Below, in pieces: positions 42,994-51,983 of a stretch of DNA of 64,000 bases. The notes beneath the pieces were generated by a model. That model saw only the letters and a program-made list of their open reading frames with translations, did not search any database and was not told where the DNA came from. Each line of letters opens with the position of its first letter. Positions within the stretch are counted from its first letter, which is position 1. The position numbers were made by a program, and so were the translations under genes. This DNA is from Ancylobacter gelatini (GTDB lineage Bacteria > Pseudomonadota > Alphaproteobacteria > Rhizobiales > Xanthobacteraceae): positions 144,732 through 208,731 of the forward strand of contig NZ_JAKVIL010000008.1 of NCBI RefSeq assembly GCF_022601675.1, in the 5' to 3' direction.

Positions 42994-43895
42994 GGAGCCG
43001 TGACGACACCGCCGTCATCTTCACCGAGGATGCCGACTGGCACACCCGCCGGCTGAAGGCGGCGATGGAAGCCGAGGGGCTCCGCGTCGCCGTGCTCTCG
43101 CTCAATGATTGCGGCTTCGCGATCGGCGAAAGCGCGCACGGCCTGATGCTGCCGGGGCTGGACGGCGCTCTTCCCGCCGCCGCCTTCGTGCGGCTGATCG
43201 CCAAGGGCTCGACCGAGCAGATCACCGCACGGCTCAGCCTGCTGCACGCGCTGCGCGAATGCGGCGTGAAGGTGATGAACGACGCCCGCGCGGTGGAGCG
43301 CTGCGTCGACAAGAGCATGACCAGCTTCCTGATCAACCGCGCCGGCCTGCCGACCCCGCGCACCTTCGTCGGCGAGGACCGTGCGGCGATGCAGGCGCTG
43401 GTCGACGAGGCGCCGGGCGACAATGTGCTCAAACCGCTATTCGGCGCACAGGGGCGTGGCATTCGCCGCCTCGCGCCTCGCGATACACTGCCCGAGCCGG
43501 AGAAAGTCGGCGGGGTGTATTACCTGCAGGACTTCGTCGGCGATCCCGGCGCGCGCTCTTTTTCCGACTGGCGGGTCTTCGTGATCGGCGACCGCGCGGT
43601 CGCGGCGATGATCCGCCGAGCCGATGGCTGGATCACCAACATTCATCAGGGCGCAATCGCCGAGCCCGCTCCGCTCGATCCGGTTGCCTGCGACCTTGCG
43701 ATCCGGGCGACCGTGGCGGTCGGGGCCGACTATGCGGGGGTCGACCTGATCGAAGACCCGCGCGGCGGGTTTCTGGTGCTGGAGGTCAACTCCATGCCGG
43801 CCTGGAAGGGGCTGGAAGGCGCCACCGGCCTCAATGTCGCGCAGGCCCTTGCCCGCCATCTCGTCGCGACGCTCGGACGGGTGCCGGCGCAATGA
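42990..43895 (+). CDS. RimK-like ATP-grasp ligase of the C1 operon (Orf5 type)
   Basis: A 301-residue ATP-grasp enzyme similar to RimK and to the H4MPT glutamate ligase MptN. Visible: a preATP region up to about residue 110, SMTSFLINRAGLPTPRTF, NVLKPLFGAQGRGI (nucleotide lid), WRVFVIGD, and the metal-binding FLVLEVNSMPAWKGLE. It should form an amide or peptide bond with glutamate. In methylotrophs a likely use is building the polyglutamate side chain of methylofuran; acting on H4MPT is the alternative. ATGA overlaps with mch and with the next gene. Confidence 0.85.
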   Translation: MRSRDDTAVIFTEDADWHTRRLKAAMEAEGLRVAVLSLNDCGFAIGESAHGLMLPGLDGALPAAAFVRLIAKGSTEQITARLSLLHALRECGVKVMNDARAVERCVDKSMTSFLINRAGLPTPRTFVGEDRAAMQALVDEAPGDNVLKPLFGAQGRGIRRLAPRDTLPEPEKVGGVYYLQDFVGDPGARSFSDWRVFVIGDRAVAAMIRRADGWITNIHQGAIAEPAPLDPVACDLAIRATVAVGADYAGVDLIEDPRGGFLVLEVNSMPAWKGLEGATGLNVAQALARHLVATLGRVPAQ

Positions 43896-44704
43896 CGCCG
43901 GACCGCCTCGCGCAGGCGTTCCTGGCCGCGTGCCGGGCCGAGCTCGACGCGCTAAAGCCCGGTAATGTCCACCGTTTTCGCCCCGGCCATAGCATGGAGA
44001 TCACGCATTTCGAGGCGGCGGCCGTGGCGGCGGCGCCCCATATCGCAGCGTCGGGCGCGGGTGTCGGGGAGCGGATCGAGGGGGCGGTGGAGGCTTCCGT
44101 CGCCGCGGCCGGACTGAACACCAATCTCGGCATCGTGCTGCTCTGCGCCCCGCTGGCGGTGGCGGCCGAGCGCGGGGGCGCTTTGCGCGAGAGGCTTGGC
44201 GAGGTGCTGGCGGGGCTCACCGTGGCCGACGCCGATGCCGCCTTCCGGGCGATTTCGCGCGCGAATCCCGGCGGAATCGGCGCGCCGTCGGCGCATGATG
44301 TGCGCGAACCGGCGCGTATCACGCTGCGCGATGCGATGGGCGAGGCCGCGCACCGCGACCGCATCGCCGCGCAATATGTGAACGGGTTCGAGGATGTGCT
44401 GACCCTGGGCCTGCCGCAACTCGACGGGCTGTCGGCGCGGGCGGGGACGGAGGCGGTCTACATGGCTTTCCTCGCGACCTTCCCCGACAGTCATATCGCC
44501 CGGAAGTTCGGGGTGGAGACGGCGGAACGGGTGCGCACCGAGGCGGCCGGCATCGCGGCCGGGATCGACTGGAGCGCGTCCGAAGGCCAGCGCCACCGCG
44601 TGCTCGATGCCTTCGACCTCTCGCTGAAAGATCGTGGCCTCAACCCCGGCACCAGCGCCGACCTCACCGTCGCCACGCTGTTCGCGGCGACGCTTCTGCG
44701 ATGA
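43892..44704 (+). CDS. CitG/MdcB-like triphosphoribosyl-dephospho-CoA synthase family protein (Orf7 type)
   Basis: A 270-residue member of the CitG family, whose known members attach the ribose triphosphate of ATP to dephospho-CoA with release of adenine. Features: ELDALKPGNVHRFRPGHSM, GLNTNLGIVLLCAPLAVA and NPGTSADLTVATLF near the end. A citrate or malonate decarboxylase that would need the CoA derivative is not in view, and this gene is conserved in methylotroph C1 operons, so a role in H4MPT synthesis is more likely. It overlaps the upstream ligase by ATGA and ends 5 nt from the convergent HisA-like gene. Confidence 0.85.
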   Translation: MTPDRLAQAFLAACRAELDALKPGNVHRFRPGHSMEITHFEAAAVAAAPHIAASGAGVGERIEGAVEASVAAAGLNTNLGIVLLCAPLAVAAERGGALRERLGEVLAGLTVADADAAFRAISRANPGGIGAPSAHDVREPARITLRDAMGEAAHRDRIAAQYVNGFEDVLTLGLPQLDGLSARAGTEAVYMAFLATFPDSHIARKFGVETAERVRTEAAGIAAGIDWSASEGQRHRVLDAFDLSLKDRGLNPGTSADLTVATLFAATLLR

Positions 44705-44709
44705 GGTAT

Positions 44710-45408
44710 TCAGCCGATGAAACGGGCAATGTCCTGCGGAGACAGACGCCCGTCATGCAGCGCGGTCGATACCAGCACGCCGGCAAGGCCCATCGCCGCC
44801 AGCCGGTCGAGATCGGTAGGGCCGCGCACGCCGCCGGCCGCATAGACGCGCCGTCCCGCCGCCCGCGCCATAACGCCGGCGAGCCGATCATAGTCCGGCC
44901 CTTCGCCGGCGCCGATGCGGGCAAGGCTCATCACGATCAGCCCATCCGGCCAGAACGCGGCCTCCTCGTGAAGCTCGCGCGGGCCGCGCGGGCCTTCGGG
45001 TCCGAAATCCAGCGACAGCAGGGCGTGATGATTGCGCAGGGCGGAGATGCTGGCGGTGGGGTCGCTCACGCTTTCGCTGCCGACCACGGGGCGGCCGAGC
45101 CCGTTGGCGCGGCGACGATCCAGCCCCGCCTCATCCGCCTCGCCGGCATCGACCCACAGATCGAGATGGGGATAACGCGCGCGCAGCGCCGCCACCGCGC
45201 CCTCATGGTCGCCGACGCCGGCAATGGCGTCGAGATCGGCGATGTAGAGCGTCTGGAAACGCCCGAGATGCAGCAGCGCGTCGGTCACGGCGACCGGATC
45301 GGACCCCGCACAGAGCGGGGTGACGATCGGCCGGTAATTCGCCCTGTCGCCACGCTGGGCACGGACGACCGCACCTCCCATCAGATCGAGGACCGGTATA
45401 AGTTCCAC
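44710..45408 (-). CDS. HisA/HisF-like TIM-barrel protein, opposite strand within the C1 operon
   Basis: A 232-residue beta/alpha barrel related to the histidine enzyme HisA. The acid after strand 1 (Asp8, IPVLDLMGGAVVRA) and a second acid near Asp134 (LLSLDFGPEGP) are kept, as is the phosphate-binding AAGGVRGPTDLDRL with GVLVSTALHDG. It lacks other HisA marks and is not in a his operon; homologues occur in C1 clusters. I use GTG 45408, with AGGGAG before it. It lies on the minus strand between + genes, 5 nt from the CitG-like stop and 27 nt from the mfnD-like start. The reaction is unknown. Confidence 0.78.
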   Translation of the reverse strand: MELIPVLDLMGGAVVRAQRGDRANYRPIVTPLCAGSDPVAVTDALLHLGRFQTLYIADLDAIAGVGDHEGAVAALRARYPHLDLWVDAGEADEAGLDRRRANGLGRPVVGSESVSDPTASISALRNHHALLSLDFGPEGPRGPRELHEEAAFWPDGLIVMSLARIGAGEGPDYDRLAGVMARAAGRRVYAAGGVRGPTDLDRLAAMGLAGVLVSTALHDGRLSPQDIARFIG

Positions 45409-45435
45409 CTGTACTTCTCCCTTACGGACGGCACG

Positions 45436-46398
45436 ATGCTGGTATTCGTCTGCGAAACAGTGACCGGCGGCGACTTCGCCGATATCGACCTGCCCACATC
45501 GCTGATAGCCGAAGGCACGCTGATGCGCGATGCCTTGATCGGCGATCTTGAAGATTTGCCGGGCGTGCGTGTCGTCACGACCCATGATGCGCGCCTGCCC
45601 GCGCCGCCGCGCGGGACCAGCCGGCCGATCCATGCCGGCGAGGACCGGCGCGCGATCTGGGCCGATCTCGCCGGTGAAGCGCACTGCGTCTGGCCGGTCG
45701 CGCCGGAGACCGACGGCATCCTGCAGAATTTCGTCGCCCTGCTGCGCACGCGCTGCCGCCGCGTGGTGGCGGCCGACGCTGAGACGCTGGAACTGTGCAC
45801 CAGCAAGACCCGGGTGGCCGAGGTTCTGCGGCGGGCCGGAATCGCCGTGGTGCCGACACTGCGCATCGAGGACGTGCCTCCCGGAACCGAAGGTCCCTTC
45901 ATCATCAAGCCGGATGATGGCGCAGGCGCGGTCGATGTGAAGCTGTTCGAGCGCATGCCCGCGCCGCCCTACCCGGCCAATGGCCTGCTCCAGCCACTGG
46001 TCGAGGGCGAGCCCGCCAGCCTCAGCCTGCTGTGCCAGGAGGGGCGCGCCCATGTGCTGGCCGCCAATCGCCAGGTGATAGGCCGGATCGACGGGCGCCT
46101 GCATTTCGACGGGGTGACGGTCGGCGGCATTGCGCTCGACGACGGGTTGCGCGAATTGGGTCGCAGGGTCGGCGAAGCGCTGCCGGGGCTGCACGGCATT
46201 TGCGGCATCGACTATATCGAGACCGCCTACGGGCCGGTCGTGGTCGAGGTCAATGCCCGCCTCACCACGTCCTATGCTGGCCTGCGCGCGGCGCTGGGGG
46301 TCAATCCGATGGCGTTCGTCGCCGAGTTCATTCGCGACGGCGCGGTGCCGGACCTGCCGCACATGCCGCCCGCGCTGCCGGTGGAGGTGCGGGTATGA
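45436..46398 (+). CDS. ATP-grasp ligase, MfnD-like (methylofuran side chain)
   Basis: A 320-residue ATP-grasp protein like MfnD, which in methanogens joins glutamate to tyramine. Visible: N-terminal MLVFVCETVTGGDFADIDLP, adenine-lid region CTSKTRVAEVLRRAGI, PFIIKPDDGAGAVDVKLF, and metal site GPVVVEVNARLTTSY. In methylotrophs the furan cofactor is reported to carry tyrosine instead of tyramine, so the acceptor here may be tyrosine or its glutamate chain; no tyrosine decarboxylase (MfnA) is in the window. The start at 45436 lacks a strong Shine-Dalgarno. It overlaps mfnF by ATGA. Confidence 0.82.
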   Translation: MLVFVCETVTGGDFADIDLPTSLIAEGTLMRDALIGDLEDLPGVRVVTTHDARLPAPPRGTSRPIHAGEDRRAIWADLAGEAHCVWPVAPETDGILQNFVALLRTRCRRVVAADAETLELCTSKTRVAEVLRRAGIAVVPTLRIEDVPPGTEGPFIIKPDDGAGAVDVKLFERMPAPPYPANGLLQPLVEGEPASLSLLCQEGRAHVLAANRQVIGRIDGRLHFDGVTVGGIALDDGLRELGRRVGEALPGLHGICGIDYIETAYGPVVVEVNARLTTSYAGLRAALGVNPMAFVAEFIRDGAVPDLPHMPPALPVEVRV

Positions 46399-47438
46399 CC
46401 GCGATCGCACGTCTGGGGTGGGATGTCGGGGGCGCCCATGTGAAGCTGGCCGCCTTTGCCGAGAACGGCCGGCTGGCGGCGATCCGCATCGCGCCCTGCC
46501 CGGTGTGGAAGGGCGAGCAGCATCTGGCGGAGGCGCTGCGCACGCTACGCGCCGAGTTTCCCGAGGGCATCCCCTCCGCCGTCACCATGACCGCCGAGGT
46601 CGCCGACCTGTGGCCGAACCGGGCGGCCGGCGTGGTCGGCACCACGGCGCTGCTGATGCGCGAACTCGGCAACGCGCCGCTCGCGCTGTTTGCCGGGCCG
46701 GAGGGGTTCGTCGCGCCCGACGCGGCCGCCGCCCATGCCGACACCATCGGCTCCGCCAACTGGTACGCCACCAGCGCGGTGCTCGCCCATCTGCTGCCGG
46801 GCGGCATCCTGATCGACACCGGATCGACCACCACCGACATCATCCCCTTCGGCGACGGCCGGGTGCTGGCGCGCGGCTTCACCGATGCCGATCGGCTTGC
46901 CTCCAACGAGTTGATCTATACCGGCGCGGCGCGCACCCCGGTGATGGCGCTGGCGCGGCAGGCGCCGTTCAACGGGCGCTGGCTGCCGCTGATGGCCGAG
47001 CACTACGCCACCAGCGCCGATCTCTATCGCCTCACCCACGACTTGCCGGACCTCGCCGACCTGCACCCGAGCGCCGATGGCGGGCCGAAGACCGAGGAGG
47101 CCAGCGCCCGCCGGCTGCTGCGGATGGTGGGGCAGGACCTCACGCCTGCCACGTTCCTAAAGGCCCGCGCCCTCGCCCGGCACCTCGCCGAAGCGCAACT
47201 GCGGCTGATCGACGACGCGCTGGACTGCGTGGCATCGAGACTGGAGACCGGCATCGAGCGGCTGGTGGGCGCGGGCGTGGGACGCTTCATCGCCGCCCGC
47301 ATCGCGGAGCGCCGCGACCTGTCCTATCTCGACCTCGCCGACGTGCTGACCGACGACCCCGCACTTGCCCGCGACGCTGCCGACTGCGCGCCGGCCGTCG
47401 CGGTCGGCCTGCTTTCCGCTGCGCTCGCCCCGGCCTGA
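46395..47438 (+). CDS. mfnF: MfnF-like methanofuran/methylofuran synthase (hydantoinase family)
   Basis: A 347-residue protein of the hydantoinase/oxoprolinase fold. Two ASKHA-type nucleotide motifs are visible: GWDVGGAHVKLAAF (residues 8-21) and ILIDTGSTTTDIIPF (about 137). In methanogens MfnF couples aminomethylfuran diphosphate to the glutamyl-tyramine part; here it should couple the furan to the tyrosine/glutamate part of methylofuran. Its kinase partner is the MfnE-like gene at 30174. It overlaps the MfnD-like gene by ATGA and precedes folB by 21 nt. Confidence 0.86.
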   Translation: MTAIARLGWDVGGAHVKLAAFAENGRLAAIRIAPCPVWKGEQHLAEALRTLRAEFPEGIPSAVTMTAEVADLWPNRAAGVVGTTALLMRELGNAPLALFAGPEGFVAPDAAAAHADTIGSANWYATSAVLAHLLPGGILIDTGSTTTDIIPFGDGRVLARGFTDADRLASNELIYTGAARTPVMALARQAPFNGRWLPLMAEHYATSADLYRLTHDLPDLADLHPSADGGPKTEEASARRLLRMVGQDLTPATFLKARALARHLAEAQLRLIDDALDCVASRLETGIERLVGAGVGRFIAARIAERRDLSYLDLADVLTDDPALARDAADCAPAVAVGLLSAALAPA

Positions 47439-47459
47439 CCCCTCACGGAACCTTCCCCC

Positions 47460-47825
47460 ATGACCGACCGCATCTTCATCCGTGGCGTCGAGTTGCACGC
47501 CTATCACGGGCTGCACGAGGAAGAGGCCCGGCTTGGGCAGCGCTTCGTCATCGATGTCGACTGGTGGCTCGACACCACCCCGGCGGCGACGCGCGACGAC
47601 TACACCGCGACGGTGGGCTACGAGAAGGTGTTCGAGCTGGTGCACCAGGTCTCGTCCGGCCGGCGCTTCCACATGCTGGAAGCCTTCGCCCAGGCGATCG
47701 CTTCCGCCGTGCTGGAGCGCCATGCCCGCGTCGAGAAGGTGCGGGTGGAGATTCACAAGCCGTCGGCGCCGATCGCCGGCATTTTCCGTGACGCCGGCGT
47801 CGAGATCGTCCGTTCACGCGGATAG
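47460..47825 (+). CDS. folB: Dihydroneopterin aldolase
   Basis: A 121-residue FolB: cleaves 7,8-dihydroneopterin to 6-hydroxymethyl-dihydropterin and glycolaldehyde. Family residues are visible: the YHGLHEEE segment (Glu20-22), Tyr54 and catalytic Lys100 in VRVEIHKPSAP. In this operon it probably feeds hydroxymethylpterin into H4MPT synthesis (the job of MptD in archaea) besides or instead of folate. It is last in the operon, with its stop codon 3 nt from the convergent acyltransferase stop. Confidence 0.9.
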   Translation: MTDRIFIRGVELHAYHGLHEEEARLGQRFVIDVDWWLDTTPAATRDDYTATVGYEKVFELVHQVSSGRRFHMLEAFAQAIASAVLERHARVEKVRVEIHKPSAPIAGIFRDAGVEIVRSRG

Positions 47826-47828
47826 GGA

Positions 47829-49070
47829 TCAGCGCGAACGCGCGCGTACCGCCTCCGGCCGGCCGCCGACGCTGCGGGCGGGCAGCAGGCGGAAGCTGCG
47901 GCCGCGGGCCTCATAGGTGCGCGCCAGCCGCGCGAAATAATCGCGCCACGGCACCTCGACCAGCCGGAAGCTGAGCGCGGCCAGCGCGATCACCGCCAGC
48001 GCAAACGCCGCCAGCAGCGCCGCCGAGGCCAGCGGGCCGCCGACCTCGTAAAGCTGCGCCTCGCGCCCGTTCACCAGCACCGGCGCGCGCAGGACCGTGC
48101 CGGAGAGATCGCCGATCAGCCAGAGCCCGTAGGACAGCAGGATCAGCAGCGGCATGTGGATCAGATAGATCGAAAACGACCATTGGCCGAGCGCCCGCCA
48201 CGGACGCAGCCGCAGCGCCTTCGACACGAGGCCGCCCTCGCGCGCGAACACCAGCACCGCGAGCGCGAACACCGCTGGCGCCAGCACGCTCTGCACCCCG
48301 ACGCGGTTCGCGCCCTCGCCGGCCTTCGCGATGAAGAACCCGGCGAGCGCCACCGCCGCCAGCTCCCACAGGGTCGCGCCCGGCAGCGGGAGGCCGCGCA
48401 GGCGCTGATGCAGATGGCTCGCCACCACGCCGGCGAAAAAGCCGGCAAGGCAGCGGATGAAGCCGTAGTCGGCGGTGGAATTCATATAGGACGGCGCGAA
48501 CAGCACGATGGCACCGATCGCCGCCAGCGAAATCGCCAGCGCCGCCGGCAGCAGGCGACGACCCGACAGGACCACGACCACGGCGAACAGCGCATAGGTG
48601 TAGAACTCCGCGCCGATGCTCCAGGCCGGGCCGTTCCACGAAATGCCGTAGAACCCCATGGAATTGAGCAGCGCGACGTTCAGCAGCAGCGCGTGCAGCG
48701 AGTAATTGCCCTGCCCCTCATGGATCATGAGCCGATCCGGGTGATAGCCGGCGACGTTGATCAGCGTGACCGCCAGCATCAAGGCGAACAGAACCACGAG
48801 ATGGAGCGGCCAGAGCCGGCCGATGCGGCGCAGCAGGAAGCCGCCGAGCTGACGACGAGAGCCGAGCCGGTCGCGATAGGCATGGCACACCACGAAGCCC
48901 GACAGCACGAAGAAGAAATCGACGAAGAGATAGGCGTTGTACAGCACGGCCGACTGCATGAACTCGATATCGACGCTATAGCCGAAGTGATAAATGACGA
49001 CCGCCAGCGCGCAGATGCCGCGCCAGGAATCCAGGGCCTCGAACCGCTCCGGCGTTCCGCCTGCCTTCAT
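47829..49070 (-). CDS. Membrane acyltransferase 3 (OafA/NodX family)
   Basis: A 413-residue integral membrane O-acyltransferase with about ten hydrophobic segments. The first helix carries ALDSWRGICALAVVIYHFGY, holding the Arg and His typical of the family, followed by FVDFFFVLSGFVVCHAY. Such enzymes acetylate or succinylate surface polysaccharides or glycolipids; no polysaccharide genes flank it, so the substrate is unknown. It is monocistronic, convergent with folB, and preceded by an EcfG-type promoter sequence, suggesting an envelope change under general stress. Confidence 0.88.
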   Translation of the reverse strand: MKAGGTPERFEALDSWRGICALAVVIYHFGYSVDIEFMQSAVLYNAYLFVDFFFVLSGFVVCHAYRDRLGSRRQLGGFLLRRIGRLWPLHLVVLFALMLAVTLINVAGYHPDRLMIHEGQGNYSLHALLLNVALLNSMGFYGISWNGPAWSIGAEFYTYALFAVVVVLSGRRLLPAALAISLAAIGAIVLFAPSYMNSTADYGFIRCLAGFFAGVVASHLHQRLRGLPLPGATLWELAAVALAGFFIAKAGEGANRVGVQSVLAPAVFALAVLVFAREGGLVSKALRLRPWRALGQWSFSIYLIHMPLLILLSYGLWLIGDLSGTVLRAPVLVNGREAQLYEVGGPLASAALLAAFALAVIALAALSFRLVEVPWRDYFARLARTYEARGRSFRLLPARSVGGRPEAVRARSR

Positions 49071-49128
49071 GCTTACCGTCTCCGATCGACTTGTCCTTCC
49101 AGGCCGCCCGACGGCGCCCGCCCCCGCT

Positions 49129-49153
49129 AACGGGTGATGGCCGGTGCGGTTCC
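49129..49153 (-). promoter_or_regulatory. EcfG-type general stress promoter, GGAAC-N16-CGTT
   Basis: On the minus strand, GGAAC (49153-49149), 16 nt, then CGTT (49132-49129) match the EcfG consensus exactly. The predicted transcript start near 49122 gives a leader of about 50 nt to the acyltransferase ATG at 49070. Confidence 0.6.
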
Positions 49154-49259
49154 GTCATGGCTGGCGGCCAGGCAAGCCGGCGAAGCGTGCGCCGAGGGGC
49201 TTCCGGTCGGCGCGGCGAGGCTCTACATCTTGTGGGTCGCGTGCCTTGAGGAGCCTTCC

Positions 49260-51896
49260 ATGCCATCGACCACCGAGCCGCAGCCGATCCTCCTGAGCGA
49301 CTATCGGCCCCCGGACTGGCTGGTCGACACGGTGGAACTCGACGTGCGGCTGCACCCGAGCGCCACCCGCATCCTCGCCCGCCTCTCAATGCGCCCGAAC
49401 CCGGCGGGACGCGCGGGCTCGCCCATCGTGCTCGACGGTGACGAGCTGGTGCTGAAAGCGGTAAGCCTCGACGGGCGGGCGCTGGCCGGCACCGCCTATG
49501 TCGCGACCCCTTCCGCGCTGACCATCCTCGCCCCGCCGCAGCAGCCGGTGCTGCTGGAAATCGAAACCCTGCTCGACCCCTCCGCCAATACCAAGCTGAT
49601 GGGGCTGTACCGCTCCAGCGGCACCTATTGCACCCAGTGCGAGGCCGAAGGCTTCCGGCGCATCACCTATTTCCCGGACCGGCCAGACGTGCTCTCGGTC
49701 TACACCACCCGGATCGAGGCCGAGCGCGCGGAAGCGCCGGTGCTGCTGGGCAATGGCAACCTGCAGGAAAGCGGCGAGGTGGAGGGTACCGGCCGGCACT
49801 ACGCGGTGTGGCACGACCCGTTCCCCAAGCCCTGCTACCTGTTCGCTCTCGTCGGCGGCCGGCTGGACCGCATCACCGAACCCTTCATGACCGCGACCGG
49901 CAAAGAGGTCGAACTCGGCATCTATGTCGAGCCCGGCAAGGCGGGACGCGCGGGCTATGCGATGGACGCGCTCAAGCGCTCCATGCGCTGGGACGAGGAG
50001 TTGTTCGGCTGCGAGTACGACCTCGACGTGTTCAACATCGTCGCGGTGGCCGATTTCAACATGGGAGCCATGGAGAACAAGGGGCTCAACGTCTTCAACG
50101 ACAAATACGTGCTGGCGAGCCCGGAGACCGCGACCGACGCCGACTACGCCAATATCGAGGCGATCATCGCCCATGAATATTTCCACAACTGGACCGGCAA
50201 CCGCATCACCTGCCGCGACTGGTTCCAGCTCTGCCTGAAGGAAGGGCTCACCGTCTTCCGCGACCAGGAATTCTCCTCGGACCAGCGCTCGCGGGCGGTG
50301 AAGCGCATCGCCGATGTGCGGCTGCTGAAAAGCCACCAGTTCGCCGAGGATGCCGGCCCGCTCGCCCATCCGGTGCGGCCCGCCTCCTATCGCGAGATCA
50401 ACAATTTCTACACCGCGACCGTCTACGAGAAGGGCGCGGAAGTGGTGCGGATGCTCAAGACGCTGCTGGGCGAGGAGAATTTCCGCTCGGGCATGGACCT
50501 GTATTTCGAGCGCCACGACGGCACCGCCGCCACCATCGAGGACTTCCTCACCTGCTTCCAGGACGCGACGGGCACCGACCTGTCGCAGTTCGCCCTGTGG
50601 TATGCGCAGGCCGGCACGCCGCGGCTGGAGGTTGCCGGCCACTGGGACGCGGCGGGCGCGACCTTCACGCTCGATGTCGCGCAGACCGTGCCGGCGACGC
50701 CGGGCCAGATCGACAAGCAGCCGATGCTCATCCCGCTCGCGCTCGGCCTCGTTGGCGAGGACGGCCGCGACCTGCCGCTCCAGCCGGCCGGCGGCAGCAA
50801 TGGCGCGCCGGGGGTCGTGCTGGTGAGCGAGGCGCGGCAGCGCTTCGTGTTCGAGAATGTCACCGAGCGCCCCCGCCCCTCGCTCAATCGCGGCTTTTCC
50901 GCGCCGGTGAAGCTGGTCACCGACCTGTCGACGCAGGACCTGATCTTCCTCGCACGCCACGACGCCGACCCGTTCAACCGCTTCGATGCGGCGCAGACGC
51001 TGGCGCTCGGCGTGCTGGTGGACGCCGCGCGGGCCGGCGCGACGCCGGATGCCGCGCCGCTGGTGGAGGCGCTGGGCGCGGTGCTCGCCGACCCCGCGCT
51101 CGACCCCGCCTTCATCGCGCAGGCGCTTTCCGTGCCGTCCGAGGGCGACGTCGCCCGCGAGATCGCCCGCGATGTCGACCCCGACGCCATCCACGCCGCG
51201 CGGCTCGCGCTGCGCCGGGCGATCGGCAGCGCGCTGGCCGAGCCGCTGGCCGGCGCCTTCGAGCGCTTCGCGGTGCCGGGGCCGTATTCGCCGGACGCGG
51301 CCTCCGCCGGACGGCGCGCGCTGCGCAATGCCTGCCTCGATCTGCTGGCGACTGCCGGCGCCGGGGACGGACCGGCGCGGGCGCTCGGCCTGTTCCGCGC
51401 CGCCGACAACATGACCGACCGCTTCGTCGCGCTTTCCGTGCTGGCCCATGCCGTGCCGGCGGAGCGCGAGGCGGCGCTGGCCGATTTCTACGCCATGTTC
51501 CAGGGCGACCCGCTGGTGATCGATAAATGGTTCGCCCTGCAGGCGCAGATCGCCGAACCCGGCACGCTGGACCGGGTGCGCACGCTCACCGCCCATCCCG
51601 CCTTCGCCATGACCAACCCGAACCGGGTGCGTTCGCTCATCGGCTCTTTCGCGGCCGCCAACCAGACCCAGTTCCATCGCGCCGACGGGGCCGGATACGA
51701 TTTCGTGGCGCAGACCGTGCTGACGCTGGACGCGATCAACCCGCAGGTCGCCGCCCGTCTGCTGGCGGCGTTCCGAAGCTGGCGCTCGCTGGATGCCCCC
51801 CGGCGGGAAGCGGCGGAGGCGGCCTTGCAGCGGGTTTCCCGCACGCCCGGCCTGTCGCCGGATGTGGCGGACATTGCCGGCCGCTCGCTCGGCTGA
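49260..51896 (+). CDS. pepN: Aminopeptidase N
   Basis: An 878-residue M1 zinc aminopeptidase removing N-terminal residues from peptides in the cytoplasm. Substrate-recognition GAMENKG near residue 270 and zinc site HEYFH (His305, Glu306, His309) followed by Glu328 in CLKEGLTVF, spaced as in E. coli PepN. Domain order is as usual: N-terminal beta domain, thermolysin-like catalytic domain (about 190-440), beta domain, and a long helical C-terminal half. ATG 49260 follows GAGGAG; the frame is open to 49134 but the extra part is not conserved. The closest context is peptide recycling; the dpp importer lies elsewhere in the window. Confidence 0.95.
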   Translation: MPSTTEPQPILLSDYRPPDWLVDTVELDVRLHPSATRILARLSMRPNPAGRAGSPIVLDGDELVLKAVSLDGRALAGTAYVATPSALTILAPPQQPVLLEIETLLDPSANTKLMGLYRSSGTYCTQCEAEGFRRITYFPDRPDVLSVYTTRIEAERAEAPVLLGNGNLQESGEVEGTGRHYAVWHDPFPKPCYLFALVGGRLDRITEPFMTATGKEVELGIYVEPGKAGRAGYAMDALKRSMRWDEELFGCEYDLDVFNIVAVADFNMGAMENKGLNVFNDKYVLASPETATDADYANIEAIIAHEYFHNWTGNRITCRDWFQLCLKEGLTVFRDQEFSSDQRSRAVKRIADVRLLKSHQFAEDAGPLAHPVRPASYREINNFYTATVYEKGAEVVRMLKTLLGEENFRSGMDLYFERHDGTAATIEDFLTCFQDATGTDLSQFALWYAQAGTPRLEVAGHWDAAGATFTLDVAQTVPATPGQIDKQPMLIPLALGLVGEDGRDLPLQPAGGSNGAPGVVLVSEARQRFVFENVTERPRPSLNRGFSAPVKLVTDLSTQDLIFLARHDADPFNRFDAAQTLALGVLVDAARAGATPDAAPLVEALGAVLADPALDPAFIAQALSVPSEGDVAREIARDVDPDAIHAARLALRRAIGSALAEPLAGAFERFAVPGPYSPDAASAGRRALRNACLDLLATAGAGDGPARALGLFRAADNMTDRFVALSVLAHAVPAEREAALADFYAMFQGDPLVIDKWFALQAQIAEPGTLDRVRTLTAHPAFAMTNPNRVRSLIGSFAAANQTQFHRADGAGYDFVAQTVLTLDAINPQVAARLLAAFRSWRSLDAPRREAAEAALQRVSRTPGLSPDVADIAGRSLG

Positions 51897-51983
51897 CACA
51901 CGTTTCGCGAGAGTTGATCGACGTCCCGCGAAGAAAAAAGCTCCCGCTGACCTGATTGAGAAAATGTACTCCCGATCAGGCCG

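Noticed and set aside
44710..45408. Annotating this gene as the histidine enzyme hisA
   Set aside because: Only the barrel, acids and phosphate site are shared. It is in a C1 operon and diverges strongly from true HisA.
44701..45435. N-terminal extension of the MfnD-like protein
   Set aside because: The + frame stays open across the HisA-like gene, but the sequence there is the antisense of a good TIM-barrel protein and lacks ATP-grasp features. ATG 45436 begins the conserved part.
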